Below are positions 1 to 11,400 of a stretch of DNA of 64,000 nt, piece after piece. Position numbers and translations under genes: made by a program. Source of the DNA: Thamnaconus septentrionalis (Eukaryota > Chordata > Actinopteri > Tetraodontiformes > Monacanthidae). The stretch is from positions 9,518,515 through 9,582,514 of the forward strand of contig CM020508.1 in the NCBI GenBank assembly GCA_009823395.1, given 5' to 3'. The first letter of the stretch is position 1; every line of letters starts with the position of its first letter. The notes below the pieces were generated by a model. That model saw only the letters and a list, made by a program, of their open reading frames with translations, was not told the origin of the DNA and ran no database searches.

Positions 1-94
1 TTGGTCCCACTAACAGAGAAAAAAGTTTGTTTTTGTTTTTTTCTTGTGGCTAGGACTTTGTCTGAGTTAAAGTACATTAGAGAGGTTACAATAG

Positions 95-165
95 CAGTGG
101 TTCTCACCTTTTGGGTCCTCAGCATATTTTTGAGCAACACTGACGACCCACCCTGATCAGTTTGA
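95..165. mobile_element. hAT-like transposon end, fragment
   Basis: The stretch starting CAGTGGTTCTCACCTTTTGG and followed by a GACCCACC segment resembles the terminal sequence of hAT-superfamily DNA transposons (CAGTGGTTCTCAAC type). Only one end is visible and no target duplication was found, so this is a degraded fragment. The family is assigned from memory of the consensus and is not certain. Confidence 0.4.
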
Positions 166-3100
166 TGGAAAAGGCAGAAACTGTATTTTAAATTAAATTA
201 TTGCATATATATTCACCCTCGTGGAGGCAAATATGAACTTGCTGTAAATTAGCAGGTTCCATGACATGGGGTGAGAGAGGTTCTAAGTGGTGGTGGGCAA
301 GCCAGTAAACAGCTGGAAATTAATCACATGAAAAGATTTTTTCACACTTTATTCTCTTTTAAGTATTTTCGGGAAGTATAAAGTATGCTTCACTTAAGTT
401 TTTTTAGCAGTCGTGTGTCATGGAGCAGGTAGTGTACTTCACCAAGTTGTGTTTGTTGCAGTGCAGAGTAAAGCAGAGCGTGGACCCTAAGGCAGAGTGA
501 CAGACTTATTAAGCCACGGTGCAAAGGAAATCTATACTGCCTGGTCTGTCTCTTTTTTTTTTTTAGAGGCACATGGCTCTTGGGCCTGCAGAGAAAAGCA
601 AACCAAATCTAAAACTAATCCCCTCACCTAAATCTGCAGCTGGAGACCACGTGACGGTGTGGGGGAGAGACAAGAACGTAGAGATAATTCAATAGAAAGA
701 GAGACGTCAAGGAGATGTGATATCAACAATATCAGTTATTTCACACAAATGGTTTCCTGTTTGTCACTTCTCGATTGACTTAATCAATCCCGTTCAACAT
801 CATATTATCAGTGATGGTATGGTTTGTCAGATTTAGACCGAAAACGGCTACATTTTAACCCCAAAGCATTCTTTTCAACATTTCCGTAAGTTTTTTTTCA
901 ATTCTATAGTATAAAAAAAGACAAACTGAACGATCCCTAAATGTCACAATAGCAGCAGAGGTCTGAAATAAATGCACACGGCTATAAAAAGAAGAACAGA
1001 AGAACAGTCTGTGTAACAAACTGCAAATACGATTCATCATTTATCAAAGTAAAAACATTTAATATGTAAAAAAAAAAATAACCACAGCACACATGCACTA
1101 CTGTGATCAAAGCAGGGAGGGAGGGAGCGAGCCAGCAATGGTTGTCACTGTTGTCAACGTCACACTCAATCCCTAAAAGCAGCACAAAGCCTGATTTCTA
1201 TCAGTCACGTCTGATTGGCCCTGCAGCCGAGAGCTTTGGCTGTCTACCTTCCTCCCATCTCTTCCCAAATGGTTTTGTACAATGCAGATGTTGAACCGTC
1301 ATATAAATAATGCTGTAGCTCAGAGCATTTTTCAAGCATGATGGATTCCTTCAAAAAACATTTTCTGGTATTCAAAGGAGAATGCATAAAAATGTTTGCT
1401 TTGATGTGTTCTCTTAAAAAAAAAAAAAAACAATATTTTTCCTATATTTATTTATATATAAACATTTGATTTTTAAAAGCTATGTAAAATATTTTGTGAT
1501 TTTTTTTTATTTCTCCCTGCAAGCCCAAATAGACTTTCCTCCTCACACCAAAATGGCAAAATAATAATGAATGATAATGACAGATTTTGGTCCTTTCCAA
1601 TGGAAAACTGAAACAAAAGGTGGATTTACAGTGTTGTGTATAGTCACTGTAATTATTATGCGCAGTAAACGCAGTGACACCTCATCTGGCAAGATAAAAG
1701 GTTTTAGTGGAAGTGTCTTGTGAACAGCGTTGTTAACAGGCCTGAGTTCATGCAGTTTCACAGCAATGCTCACCTTATTTAGCAGGTCCTCCAGTCATGT
1801 GAAGTTACAGTTCCTGTGAAGTTCTCATGACATTTAACACTTGATGAACAACCACGTGCTTCACCCAGGGTGTCAAAGCCCTCTAAATATGGATGGGAGA
1901 GACGTCTCCTCCTGTTGACAGGTACGATCCGTGCAACACGGGAGGTGCTCGTGCTTAATGAGCACTCCTGACTCACAAGCACGGCAGAGCTCGCCGAGGC
2001 GTTGCGATTGGCTTGGCTCTGAAAAAAAAATTCTCTTTGAAACTTTTGGATTACTGGATCCCAAAATTACAGGTTAATCCAGGCGCTAGTTCTCATACCC
2101 ATGAATATACAACGCATTACTTTGTGTCTAGTTTATGTGTAACAAACACTGGCAACAGGTCTAGATGGCATGATACATCCCGTGATTAAATAGATGGCTT
2201 ATGTGACGTTGAGCCAAATGCAAACAAGCCAAGGCAATATCTAAAATCAGAAGCGTCCAACAAAAACAGTTAGCAGCTACTGCCAAATCGCCTACTGGGA
2301 GTCAGTGCCAGCAGATTTTTGCCAAAATATCATATGCAGTACGCAAACTAAAGCGAAATCTGCGCTATGCCAAAAAAAAAAAAAAGACTCCCACAATGCG
2401 GAATGCTATAACATAACACATTAATCCAGAGACGGTGCACAGGAACAGATCATGGGATTTTATTCAGAAAAAAAATATAATTCTACTCTACATTTGTACT
2501 TACGAAACAATATTAAGTCTTGAGAAGTTTTGAAAGGGGTCAGAGAAAAATCGAGACCGGCTGTCATGTAGCCTCGCTAGACATCCATTGAAGTAAACGG
2601 GGACAGCCAATGACATACAGGGTGGGTGGGGCCCAATTTCACAGCAGAAGAGGCCATTCAGATTAACACGGCTCACAGCAAGCTGCTCAAAACACAGAAA
2701 GCAAACTTGCAAAGCATGAACAAATTAAAACAATAGCATTTGATTTGACTGGACCATCAGGGAAGCAGTGGTCCAACGTGCAACCACAGCGCTGCAGCTT
2801 CACCTGGTGAGCAGGGAAATGGCCCGAGACAACCTCAACTCCTTGGCCCTTCCCCCGTCATGATCGCGTCACGGTGGGTTGCATAAAACTATTATTATCA
2901 TAACGGTGTATTTTTGTTTCCTTGATATCCTGCCCGTCTATTGTCTGCCTCCATTTACTTTCTTTTTCAGAAGCAAAAACACGTATTCCTGTCTCTCCCT
3001 GCCTGCGTTTTGTTTGTTCGCATGGATGTTGCGCATTGGTGTCAAGCACAGACGATGGCGGCATCGCAGATTTTTTTTAATGGATCTATTCACCATCGCC

Positions 3101-3222
3101 GCCTCAATTACAGCCTTTGTTGTGGTAATCAAGTTCCTTCTGCCTCGGCCTCGTATTATCATTGCCGGCTCTCATTTAGCTCTGGTGAATCATCTTTTAT
3201 TTGCCCCGGTTTTCTTCAGCTC

Positions 3223-3260
3223 CAGCTGCGCACCTCATTTTTAACTGAGGTGCGCAGCTG
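3223..3260. repeat. Perfect 15-bp inverted repeat (hairpin)
   Basis: The arms CAGCTGCGCACCTCA (3223-3237) and TGAGGTGCGCAGCTG (3246-3260) are exactly complementary and are separated by 8 bases (tttttaac). The arms are GC-rich inside an AT-rich region. No terminator, tRNA or known small RNA fold was recognised, so its role is unknown. Confidence 0.85.
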
Positions 3261-6200
3261 TGCATCTTTAAACACGTTTGGCAGTTATTTCATCTTGGGA
3301 CACAACGGGCTGAAAAGTGGCTCTTTAGTGCAGAAAATGTCAAAATAATAAGACGTTTGTGCTTTTCTTAATGAAACAAATTTCTATTTGGCTGCTAATT
3401 TTTTTTCACAGGCTTTTCGGTTGTTCGCCCAGGTACTATTTTAGTCAAGAGGGAGTGTAAACCAGTAATTCAGTCAAGCACTTTGAATGTAATAGGCGTG
3501 ATCCAGAAAGTACACGTTTATGTAATTGTAATACATATGGAATAATTACATCTAAGAGTCATTGGGTGTATCACGTATCAAGCGCTGGGGCTGACCTCTT
3601 CCCAGTTAGCGATGCTAGCTAAAGACGTTTGACTGGGTTTGATTGGAGAGAGTGCCGGCTGTCCAAAGGCTGACACGGTGAAGTGGGCGGGGCTGAGATG
3701 AAAGATTTTTTTTTGCAGTTCTAAAGTGACAGCTGAGAGAGAGGAGAGCGGCGAGAGAGAGAAGCTTCAAAGTCTGACGGCTTGAAACAAGAGTTACAGG
3801 CTGGAATTGGATGAAGGGGAAGAACGTGGAGACGACAGAGGCTGTCAGTGACCTCCAGCCGCAGAGCAGTGACACTGGTGGAACAAAGCAGGAAGCAGGG
3901 AACAATGTTTTTGCCAAGCTTCGCTTGCAGCTCGCCCCACGAAACGTGCTGATCGTTACTGTTCATGTTTTAAATGATCATTTTCGTATCATCAAATATA
4001 TACAAATTACACGATGCAATCCTCCATTAGCAATGTTAATCAGCGATTAATACATGGCTTACATCTCATGTTCAAGCTGTGTTCTAGCAGTTTAGCTGAG
4101 ATTCCTGTTTTTGGCCTTTTATTTGTTTGATTTGGGTTTTTTTTTCAGGGGAACGATAAACAGTCGCTCCTCTTCAGAACAACAAAAAAAAACACTACTT
4201 CAAATGATCTTTGGCCGGGTACACTAATAACTAGCAAAGTACCTAGTTATTAAGACTGGCAGGCACAGCTGAACATATAAATAAGCACAGCAACTGTGGT
4301 GGGTAAATGTCATCTTATTTGAAATGGCAGACAAATGCTGGCAACAAATAACATTTAGTAGACAAATGACAGTCCCCAGTGTTATAATAAATGTTGCACT
4401 CGGACAAAATGTTGCTGCTGATGAGAGTACTGTTCATTGATGCACTGTCCCTTTTTAAATAAATGAATAGGAAATGACTGAATATCGACGTACGGTCAAG
4501 TATCAAGAGCTGCTTCACGGATCTCTGGGTGGAAGGAGGATACCATGAGAAGAGGTATTTTACATAATCCAAGTCTTTGGTATTTTATGGGGAGTTGATT
4601 GTGAGACACTCTTGGCTGTGGTCCAGTCAGCGCAACATCAAGATGTCATTCGGCCATAGCGGTGGTTTCAACATGAAAAATGCAACTCTGCAGCCATTGT
4701 AGAACGTCAGTCTTCCCTCATGAGCTGTTTTGTTCAGAACCACGATGGAATCGAGCACTTAAGCCTTTTTAAACACATTTACACCAGCCTGTCCGACTTT
4801 TTTTTTTTTCTTTCTTTTTTCTTTACACAGCAGTACAGCACTTCACTCAAGCAAAATGTATTAAAAGAGGAGAGGGTTTTTAATTGGCGGCAATGCAAAT
4901 TCACAATGGAAACTTTAATGAATATAATTGATGGGACTGTTTACTTGAAAGGTCTGTGCCCTGCAACTTGTAATGCTGAGCAGCAAGACTAAAAAAAAAA
5001 ACAGCAAACTGAAGACTCCTTTCGAGTGATGCTTCAGATCAAATCCCAAAGGATGAGCAAGACAAAGAATTGAAGATGAAAAAATAGAGACAGAATAGCA
5101 GCTCGCCACATCAACTGCTCTATTCAAAACGACTTGGTGCTTCAAAAGAGTTCAAACTTTGAGTGCTTTCACACTGACGCAGCAAAATAAAGCTGGGACC
5201 TCCTGCAGCGTCCAGCTACTTCAATCACCAGCACACCAAACAGCAACTTTCTCCACAGACGTACAGTATCCAACACCTGAAGTGGAACCCGCCTCAACTT
5301 TTTGGTCACTGCAACTCAACTACTAATCACATGTCTCGGCAATCTGACCCAAGACAAATCACAGAGGCTGTCATCGGCCAGCGACTCTTGTTACATTAAT
5401 TACATCCCATCTCCCCGACTGCGCACAAGCAAGACAGCTTTCACCGCAGCGGGGATCTGACGGGAACGCAGCCGCTGGTAAACGTGATAATGGAACGAGA
5501 GAGGGGTCAAAGAAAAATGATGCTAATGGCATAAGTCAATAATGGGGAAAAAGTTAAAGAATACTTTATCATCTGCTCGTCCATGAGTTCAGATGGTGAT
5601 AATTTCACTCGTGTGACAGAAGTAAAATGAAGTTTATGAAGTTCCTGTAACTGGCTAGAAGAAACCTTTCAGCTGGTGTCACCTGTGGGCCTTGCCACGA
5701 TTAAATAAATGTCAAGTCATTCCCTCGCAAATCAAGCTGAGGAGCAGATCATGAAGCTCATTAAATGTTAAGAAACACAATGATGAATTATTTATCAGGG
5801 GGAAGATTACACAACAGACGGCTGTGTGGTGTGAATACTAAGCGAGAGTTGCGGCACTCTGGGCACTTTGAGTGATTCAGAGTATTTCCCGTCGTAAAGA
5901 TGGTAAATAAGAAACTCAAAGCCCCTGGATCAAGAGAGGAATCTGCAGGGCTGGTAGGTAAATCGGCAAAGCAGGACACGAGCCACAAGTGGAAATGAAG
6001 GAAAGGAAATAAGGGATCCACAAAAAGCTAGTGACCAAAAAAAACAACCTCATCTGCAGGGATTAAACAGATTCCACTCAAATGATGTGAATAAATGAGA
6101 GTTTTTTTGGGGGGAGTGTAACCTTTCCGGTGTTAATATTCCAATTCTTATACGCATCAGTTTCAGCTTCCGGCCAGTTCCTCAGTTACTTGATTATCTT

Positions 6201-6604
6201 TCACCTTAGGAGGTGACGTTCCAGTGTTGAGTCAATAACAACAACAAATTACTTAAGTTTCCTGGTCGGACTGAGGGAGCAGAGAGGAGCCAGCGATGCT
6301 CCCCGGCGTCAGATGTTTCTACCTGACTCATGAATAAAACAGTGGTGGTTCAGCCGGCGCTAATGAGCAGACATTAGAATATACATTCCTCTCGGGAAAT
6401 GAACAAGAAGTGTGAATTTTGGAGAAAATTCAAAGACCGCATTCAACACTGGTTATATTTAAACTAGAACGCCCAACTGTGTTGACTTACAGAAGGGATA
6501 ACGCACTGAGCAGCAGGGCTTGTCCTGCTATTTTTTCAGCATCTCCAATTAAGATCCTACGGCTGGAGTGCTCATGTTAATTCACAGGTGTCTGCTGCCT
6601 GCCC

Positions 6605-6618
6605 GTCACCATGGCAAC
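6605..6618. promoter_or_regulatory. Consensus X-box (RFX-binding site)
   Basis: GTCACCATGGCAAC fits the RFX palindrome GTNRCC-(spacer)-RGYAAC with no mismatch and a 2-base spacer. RFX factors bind such sites in ciliary and neuronal genes. No promoter is recognisable beside it, so it would have to act as a distal element. A single motif match can arise by chance. Confidence 0.4.
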
Positions 6619-6751
6619 CTCCAAGGTATGCAACAGAAGCACACATGGGATCTTTTTTTTTTGTTTGTTTATCCCTCCTTTATCAGGACTGATTAATCTG
6701 GGCCCAAAAATTAATGCAACCGGATTCTGATCTCTGTGGTAGATGACACCA

Positions 6752-6781
6752 TGTCTGTCTGTCTGTCTGTCTGTCTGTCTG
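6752..6781. repeat. GTCT tetranucleotide microsatellite
   Basis: About seven tandem copies of TGTC occur without interruption in non-coding DNA. Confidence 0.95.
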
Positions 6782-9212
6782 GCAGAAGTTTGATCTCAGA
6801 CAGAAATTCTAGATAGTAAACAAAACCATAAGTAGCTTTATGAAAAAGCACTAAAGCTTACCCGCCAACTTAATAGGCTGGATGTTTACTCGGGCAAAGC
6901 GGATTACCAAATGTGACTGTTAATACTCCAGTCTTTCCACGAGATGAAAACACACAGGACAGCAGTTCGCTCCCTCCGCTCGAAGAAAGAGCTCGTCTGT
7001 GAACATCTCGAAATGATCCGTCAGGTGTCTTCTGCAGACTGACTCAAAGGTTGGTGCCTGAGTTGAAAACCAAACAGTTGTTGCCCTGTTATGTGCTTCT
7101 AACTAAGTCGAAACAAAGTTCAAATCAATTTCAATGATTGGCATTTTTTTAAAATTCATTTTTAAATGAAGAACTACCTTATCGGGTTTGCTACAGCTGC
7201 ATAAGCCACTACAGGATAATGGCACAGCAGCTTCTGCGGTTAGAAATTCTGTGCCACAATTTCAGCCTTTGGGGTCCGAGGTGTCATGTGTGTCACAAAG
7301 CGTCAATCAAAAAGCTATATGTGATATTGCAACGGAGGTGAGAGAGTGAGAGACGGCATGAAGAAGAGCGTCATCCGTGAAAAGGTTTTCAGTACATTTG
7401 CAAACACAGACACAACATCCGGATGTTGTTGGTCTGCTGAAAGTCACAGATCATTTGTTGCAGGGCGAGAGCACACACAGTGCAGTATTTCCGACAACGT
7501 CAACCTGATATGACAAGGCCAGGACGGGAAATTGCTCTCGTCTCCATGTACGGGGGGGTCTTGATGATATTTAATGAAAGTGCTTTCATTTCCTTTCATC
7601 CAGGTTACCGTCCTTTCCCGTAGCAATTCTATTTCCATAATAGAAAAAAAAGAACTCAGTGGGGGTGTCATAGAGGTGTGTCTTTTTCCCATCCTTTATT
7701 CCCAGTTGAGACATCGCATTAGAAAAATGAGTGTGATGTTGTGTTCATTGCAAGCTCCATCTCTAAAAAGGTGATTTGATAAATGAAGATAAAATATGTG
7801 TATATATATATATATTATATTGATATATATTGGTGTTCCTTAGAAATAGTTTGCTTATTGGCTTTGAAATGCTGAACCTTCAAGAGTCAATTATCTTTAA
7901 TAAGGATGTAGTCGTATTTAAAAGAAAAAAAAGAATAGGTCAACATGAATACTGACTGAAGAAAGACTAACTAGCAGCAGTTTTCCTTTGATCACTCGAA
8001 TCACAGAATGTGTCACTACGATTCAATGGATCAGGGTGCAGCAATTAGCTAATTAGCTGGTCGAGGGGAAAAAACGGCTTTGAAAAGCAGTCGCTACAGT
8101 TTTGGATTGCAGCCAGAAATAACCCCCCCGACAACACCGACCCCGATGTGACTCCAAAAAGGGACGTGGGGAGGGGGCGGGGAGGTGTGATTGTGACATT
8201 TAGCCACAGCACTGGTGGGTTGGCTCATCAAACTGGTTAGTGGCTGAGGACTTGGAGCTGCTGTGGCAAGGTCAATGCATGCCGGCCTCACGAAAGAGCA
8301 GCTGCTGATCCTTAATGGTGCTGCTGCTAGGTGATAAATACTGCGTGGAATGGCCAGAGAGATTCCTCGAAAAGAGGCTTAAATAGTGAGTAATGTTGAG
8401 AATCTTGCCTGCCTCAACACTTTAATAGCTCACAATACTGTGACACTACTGACAGCAAGGGGTTTTAGATGCACACTTCAGGTTTCTTGTAGTGCCGCAG
8501 ACTTCAACTAATCGTAATGTTTTGAAAGTACGCAACTCCATAAAGCGCCAGAGGTTTGAAAAAAAGAAGCTTTGAACCCGAGCACTGCAATTTATTAATG
8601 AAGGCTGCTCTACTATTATCCACCTTTTCTGCCTTATGAAGTTCACGCATCTTTCTTTTGTTATTTTTTTATTAGCCCATTTTTCACACTGTGAAAATGT
8701 GTAAGCGTGAACCTCGGATTTACCTCCCAGGCAAGGCCAGGCTAATGTTATTGTCTATTAAGAGACACTCGAGGTGAGTGCAGAGGGAGTCTCCCAAGGC
8801 TCTGAGTGTGCGAGGAGTCTGAGGGAGCAGCAGCGGTGACCGCTTCATGCCTTTAAAATTGTCCGACTGGCCTCTTCAAAGAGTATTTAGATTTGACCTA
8901 TTTATAGCAAGTTCATAAAACTCATATCAGTTAAAGCTAATACCTCAGATTTTAGCGACAAAGCGCTGTATGACAATGTTTATATGGAAGCTTTTCCAAT
9001 CTAAATTGCAAAACGTCTGTTTCAGCAAACACTGACAGCCCTATTTATGTTACAATTTGAGGGGCAAGTCAGATGCTGCACCGCAAACCCAGTGAAGATC
9101 CATTGACTTCACACCAAATGTAAGGCCTTTAATAGGGTCCCTGCTGAAAGAGAAAAACCCTGTAGCGCAATTACAGTGGATGACAATTTAAACTGCAACA
9201 GGCAACCCCCAC

Positions 9213-9213
<1 letters not shown>

Positions 9214-9263
<50 letters not shown>
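9214..9263. repeat. AC dinucleotide microsatellite
   Basis: An uninterrupted run of about 25 AC units. It creates a spurious open frame of alternating His-Thr that should not be taken as coding. Confidence 0.97.
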
Positions 9264-9267
<4 letters not shown>

Positions 9268-11076
9268 TTCCTTCACTCAGAGTACACTCAGCTCTGTGGT
9301 TGCCATAGTAATTCCAAAGCCAATAACAGGCCTACACCTATTGTCCCTGAGGTCGAGGAAGCCCGAGCTGAAAATTGCCCCAATCATATTTGCCCTGTGG
9401 TATGTAGGTTCCTCATCACTGCAACGCCACACTGAGATCCTTTACCTTTCCACAGACACAGAGGATGGACCCCCACCTCACTCACCCACCCATCCTCCAC
9501 CCAACTTGGAGGAGAGACAGCATTATAAATCAATTTACAAGCTGTGAGAGGCATCCGCCAGGGGAGGGAAATGAACAATGGCAGATGAAGGATATTGGAA
9601 AACAGCTTCTTGCCGCCACAGTGGGCGGACGGGTGCGCGCGATTGGAATCGTCTCGTCTGCAGCAGGCAAAGGGACACAAATGGTGTTTTTGCATGAACG
9701 TGTGTGAATTCAGAGATGAGGACGAGGAGAGACGGAACCGCTGAATAACACACAACAGCCAGTGGGAGCTGTGACGGCCGAGCGAGGTGACACAGTATTT
9801 AGGGTGAAGTGACGGCGGAGGTGAAAAAATCAGCGCCCCGTGATTACATATTCTACAGCAATCATCAAAGCACACGTTGGCAATCGCTCCATATTAAGAT
9901 TAGAGTCTGATTTGTCTCAATAACACAGCGGTCTCACCTGAATTGCGACTGGATTTTCTATTTCATTTCATCCATCAACGGCTGCTGCTGAAGCTACAGG
10001 TGGCGGTTACACTCCATCTCCTCCTGCTCCCCCGGCGGCCTCTGCTTAGACAACTCCCAAAATGGGACGCCTGTCGGGGCACGTAATTAGCAAAGTCAAA
10101 TAGGCACAGACAGCGAGAGAATTTTCCCATTGAATGTCATTTGATATTAGATGTCAGGTTGGTGAACTCTGACACTATGACCTGGCATTTGAGCAATTTG
10201 ATACAAAGCTAAGACATCCACGGTAAAGTTTAGCACTCTGTAAACCAAACAGTGTATAAAAGCTATTTGAATGACAATTGGTCGGTGGGCAGCTCTGAGG
10301 AAGCATAGTCAGACTTGCAGGACAGAGGGAACGAAAGCCGATCTGTAGCAATGCGGTAGCAATGGGTCTCTTACGCAGGTTGACAGTAACCATTAGACTT
10401 ATTGACAAATTTGATCAGTCATTTAATGAAACAAAAAGAAGGAGGAGGCAAAACTGTATAGTCACAATGGAAGCTGGTGTACTGTGCCGCTGCAAACTTC
10501 CCCTCTCTAGATTTAAATGCAAGTCATTCAAGGGGCTAATGATAACAGTGCAGCACTTTAACCCCGCCAGCTAAAAAAATTCATGGCGGCAACGGGATGT
10601 TTATTATCACAATTTGTGTGCTGCTATCAATGCTAATTAAGGGTACACAAGGGAGCAGGGGTTAGAGAAGACTGCAGGTCTGAAAACTCTACAACTGGAT
10701 AAGCGATATTAAGTGGGAGGCACTGGCAACTTCCTTCAATTACATCATGATGAAGGAGATGCCGTCTGAATGGCCTCCGAAAGCATCTCTGATACAGATG
10801 GAGCACAGTAATGTATTTGGTCTAGCAGGAGTCTTGAGTTTCCTATGACCTACTCTGATACTCTGACAGGTACATGAAGGGAGTATTTGGGAAACTATAA
10901 TGCTTAGTAGTGACTTGTACACACTGAGCACTGCATGTTTGCTTTGGACTTCGTCTTTCCAGTTAAGTGATGAAAAACACGTATTTTACAATTCAAATAT
11001 CACTGTGAAATAAGTGAGCAATGGATTATATATTCTTTGTTGTTGTTTATTAAAAATGCATGTTTCTCTAGTGAAG

Positions 11077-11078
<2 letters not shown>

Positions 11079-11113
<35 letters not shown>
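11079..11113. repeat. AC dinucleotide microsatellite
   Basis: About 17 uninterrupted AC units lie some 100 bp to the left of (downstream of, on the minus strand) the candidate first-exon donor at 11216. Confidence 0.97.
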
Positions 11114-11114
<1 letters not shown>

Positions 11115-11215
11115 GTTCCTAAAAAGTTTTCATAAAACGCAGGTAAACGTTAACTTTTAACAGGACATTCAATTCAAATAGGAGAGACGCAACTTCGAAA
11201 GAAACTTGAGCTCAC

Positions 11216-11400
11216 CTGACGTAGCGGCGAGGCGAAGTTCTACGTCCATTCATAGAAGGCGAGTCAAGCTAGCTTGGTAGCTTCGCAAAGTTCCAAAGCA
11301 CAATGTAGCTCGTCGACTTTATCCGCTCGTGTTTTGTTTAAGAATTGACTGCTAGCTCAGTTAAGCTGTTTGCGCACAATCACTAGCGGTGGCTGGAGGT
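11216..11400 (-). other. Candidate 5' exon of an unidentified gene
   Basis: On the minus strand the sequence runs into a strong splice donor, CGTCAG|GTGAGC, with the exon ending at 11216. The stretch 11216-11400 has clearly more CpG dinucleotides than its surroundings, as a promoter-proximal first exon would. Two nearby ATGs are open to the donor: one at 11253 (reading MNGRRTSPRRYVR) and one at 11249 (reading MDVELRLAATS, then a split Gly codon). Neither has an ideal start context and I do not recognise either peptide. The right boundary is arbitrary. The next exon would lie left of base 1 or has gone unrecognised. It could equally be a non-coding RNA exon or a chance donor. Confidence 0.3.

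Larger units (their letters stand above)
1..11215. other. Non-coding region, possibly a long intron
   Basis: I found no exon with recognisable protein similarity on either strand. The open frames here are short, of low complexity, or run through microsatellites. The content is AT-rich single-copy-looking sequence with a hAT-like fragment near 95, a GTCT array (6752-6781), an AC array (9214-9263), a second AC array (11079-11113), a perfect hairpin (3223-3260) and an RFX-type X-box (6605-6618). If the minus-strand splice donor at 11216 is real, this whole stretch would be intron 1 of a gene whose body lies left of the window. That is inference. Confidence 0.5.

Noticed and set aside
3412..3432. 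Plus-strand 21-nt exon-like stretch between TTTTTTTTCACAG and GTACT
   Set aside because: Splice signals are good, but no flanking exons exist on that strand to give it context, so chance is the simpler view.
4225..4252. 10-bp inverted repeat TAATAACTAG / CTAGTTATTA
   Set aside because: AT-rich arms of this length are expected by chance several times in a window of this size.
9384..9875. 163-codon minus-strand frame
   Set aside because: Low similarity to anything known and no splice or promoter context; it fits the length range of chance frames in 64 kb.
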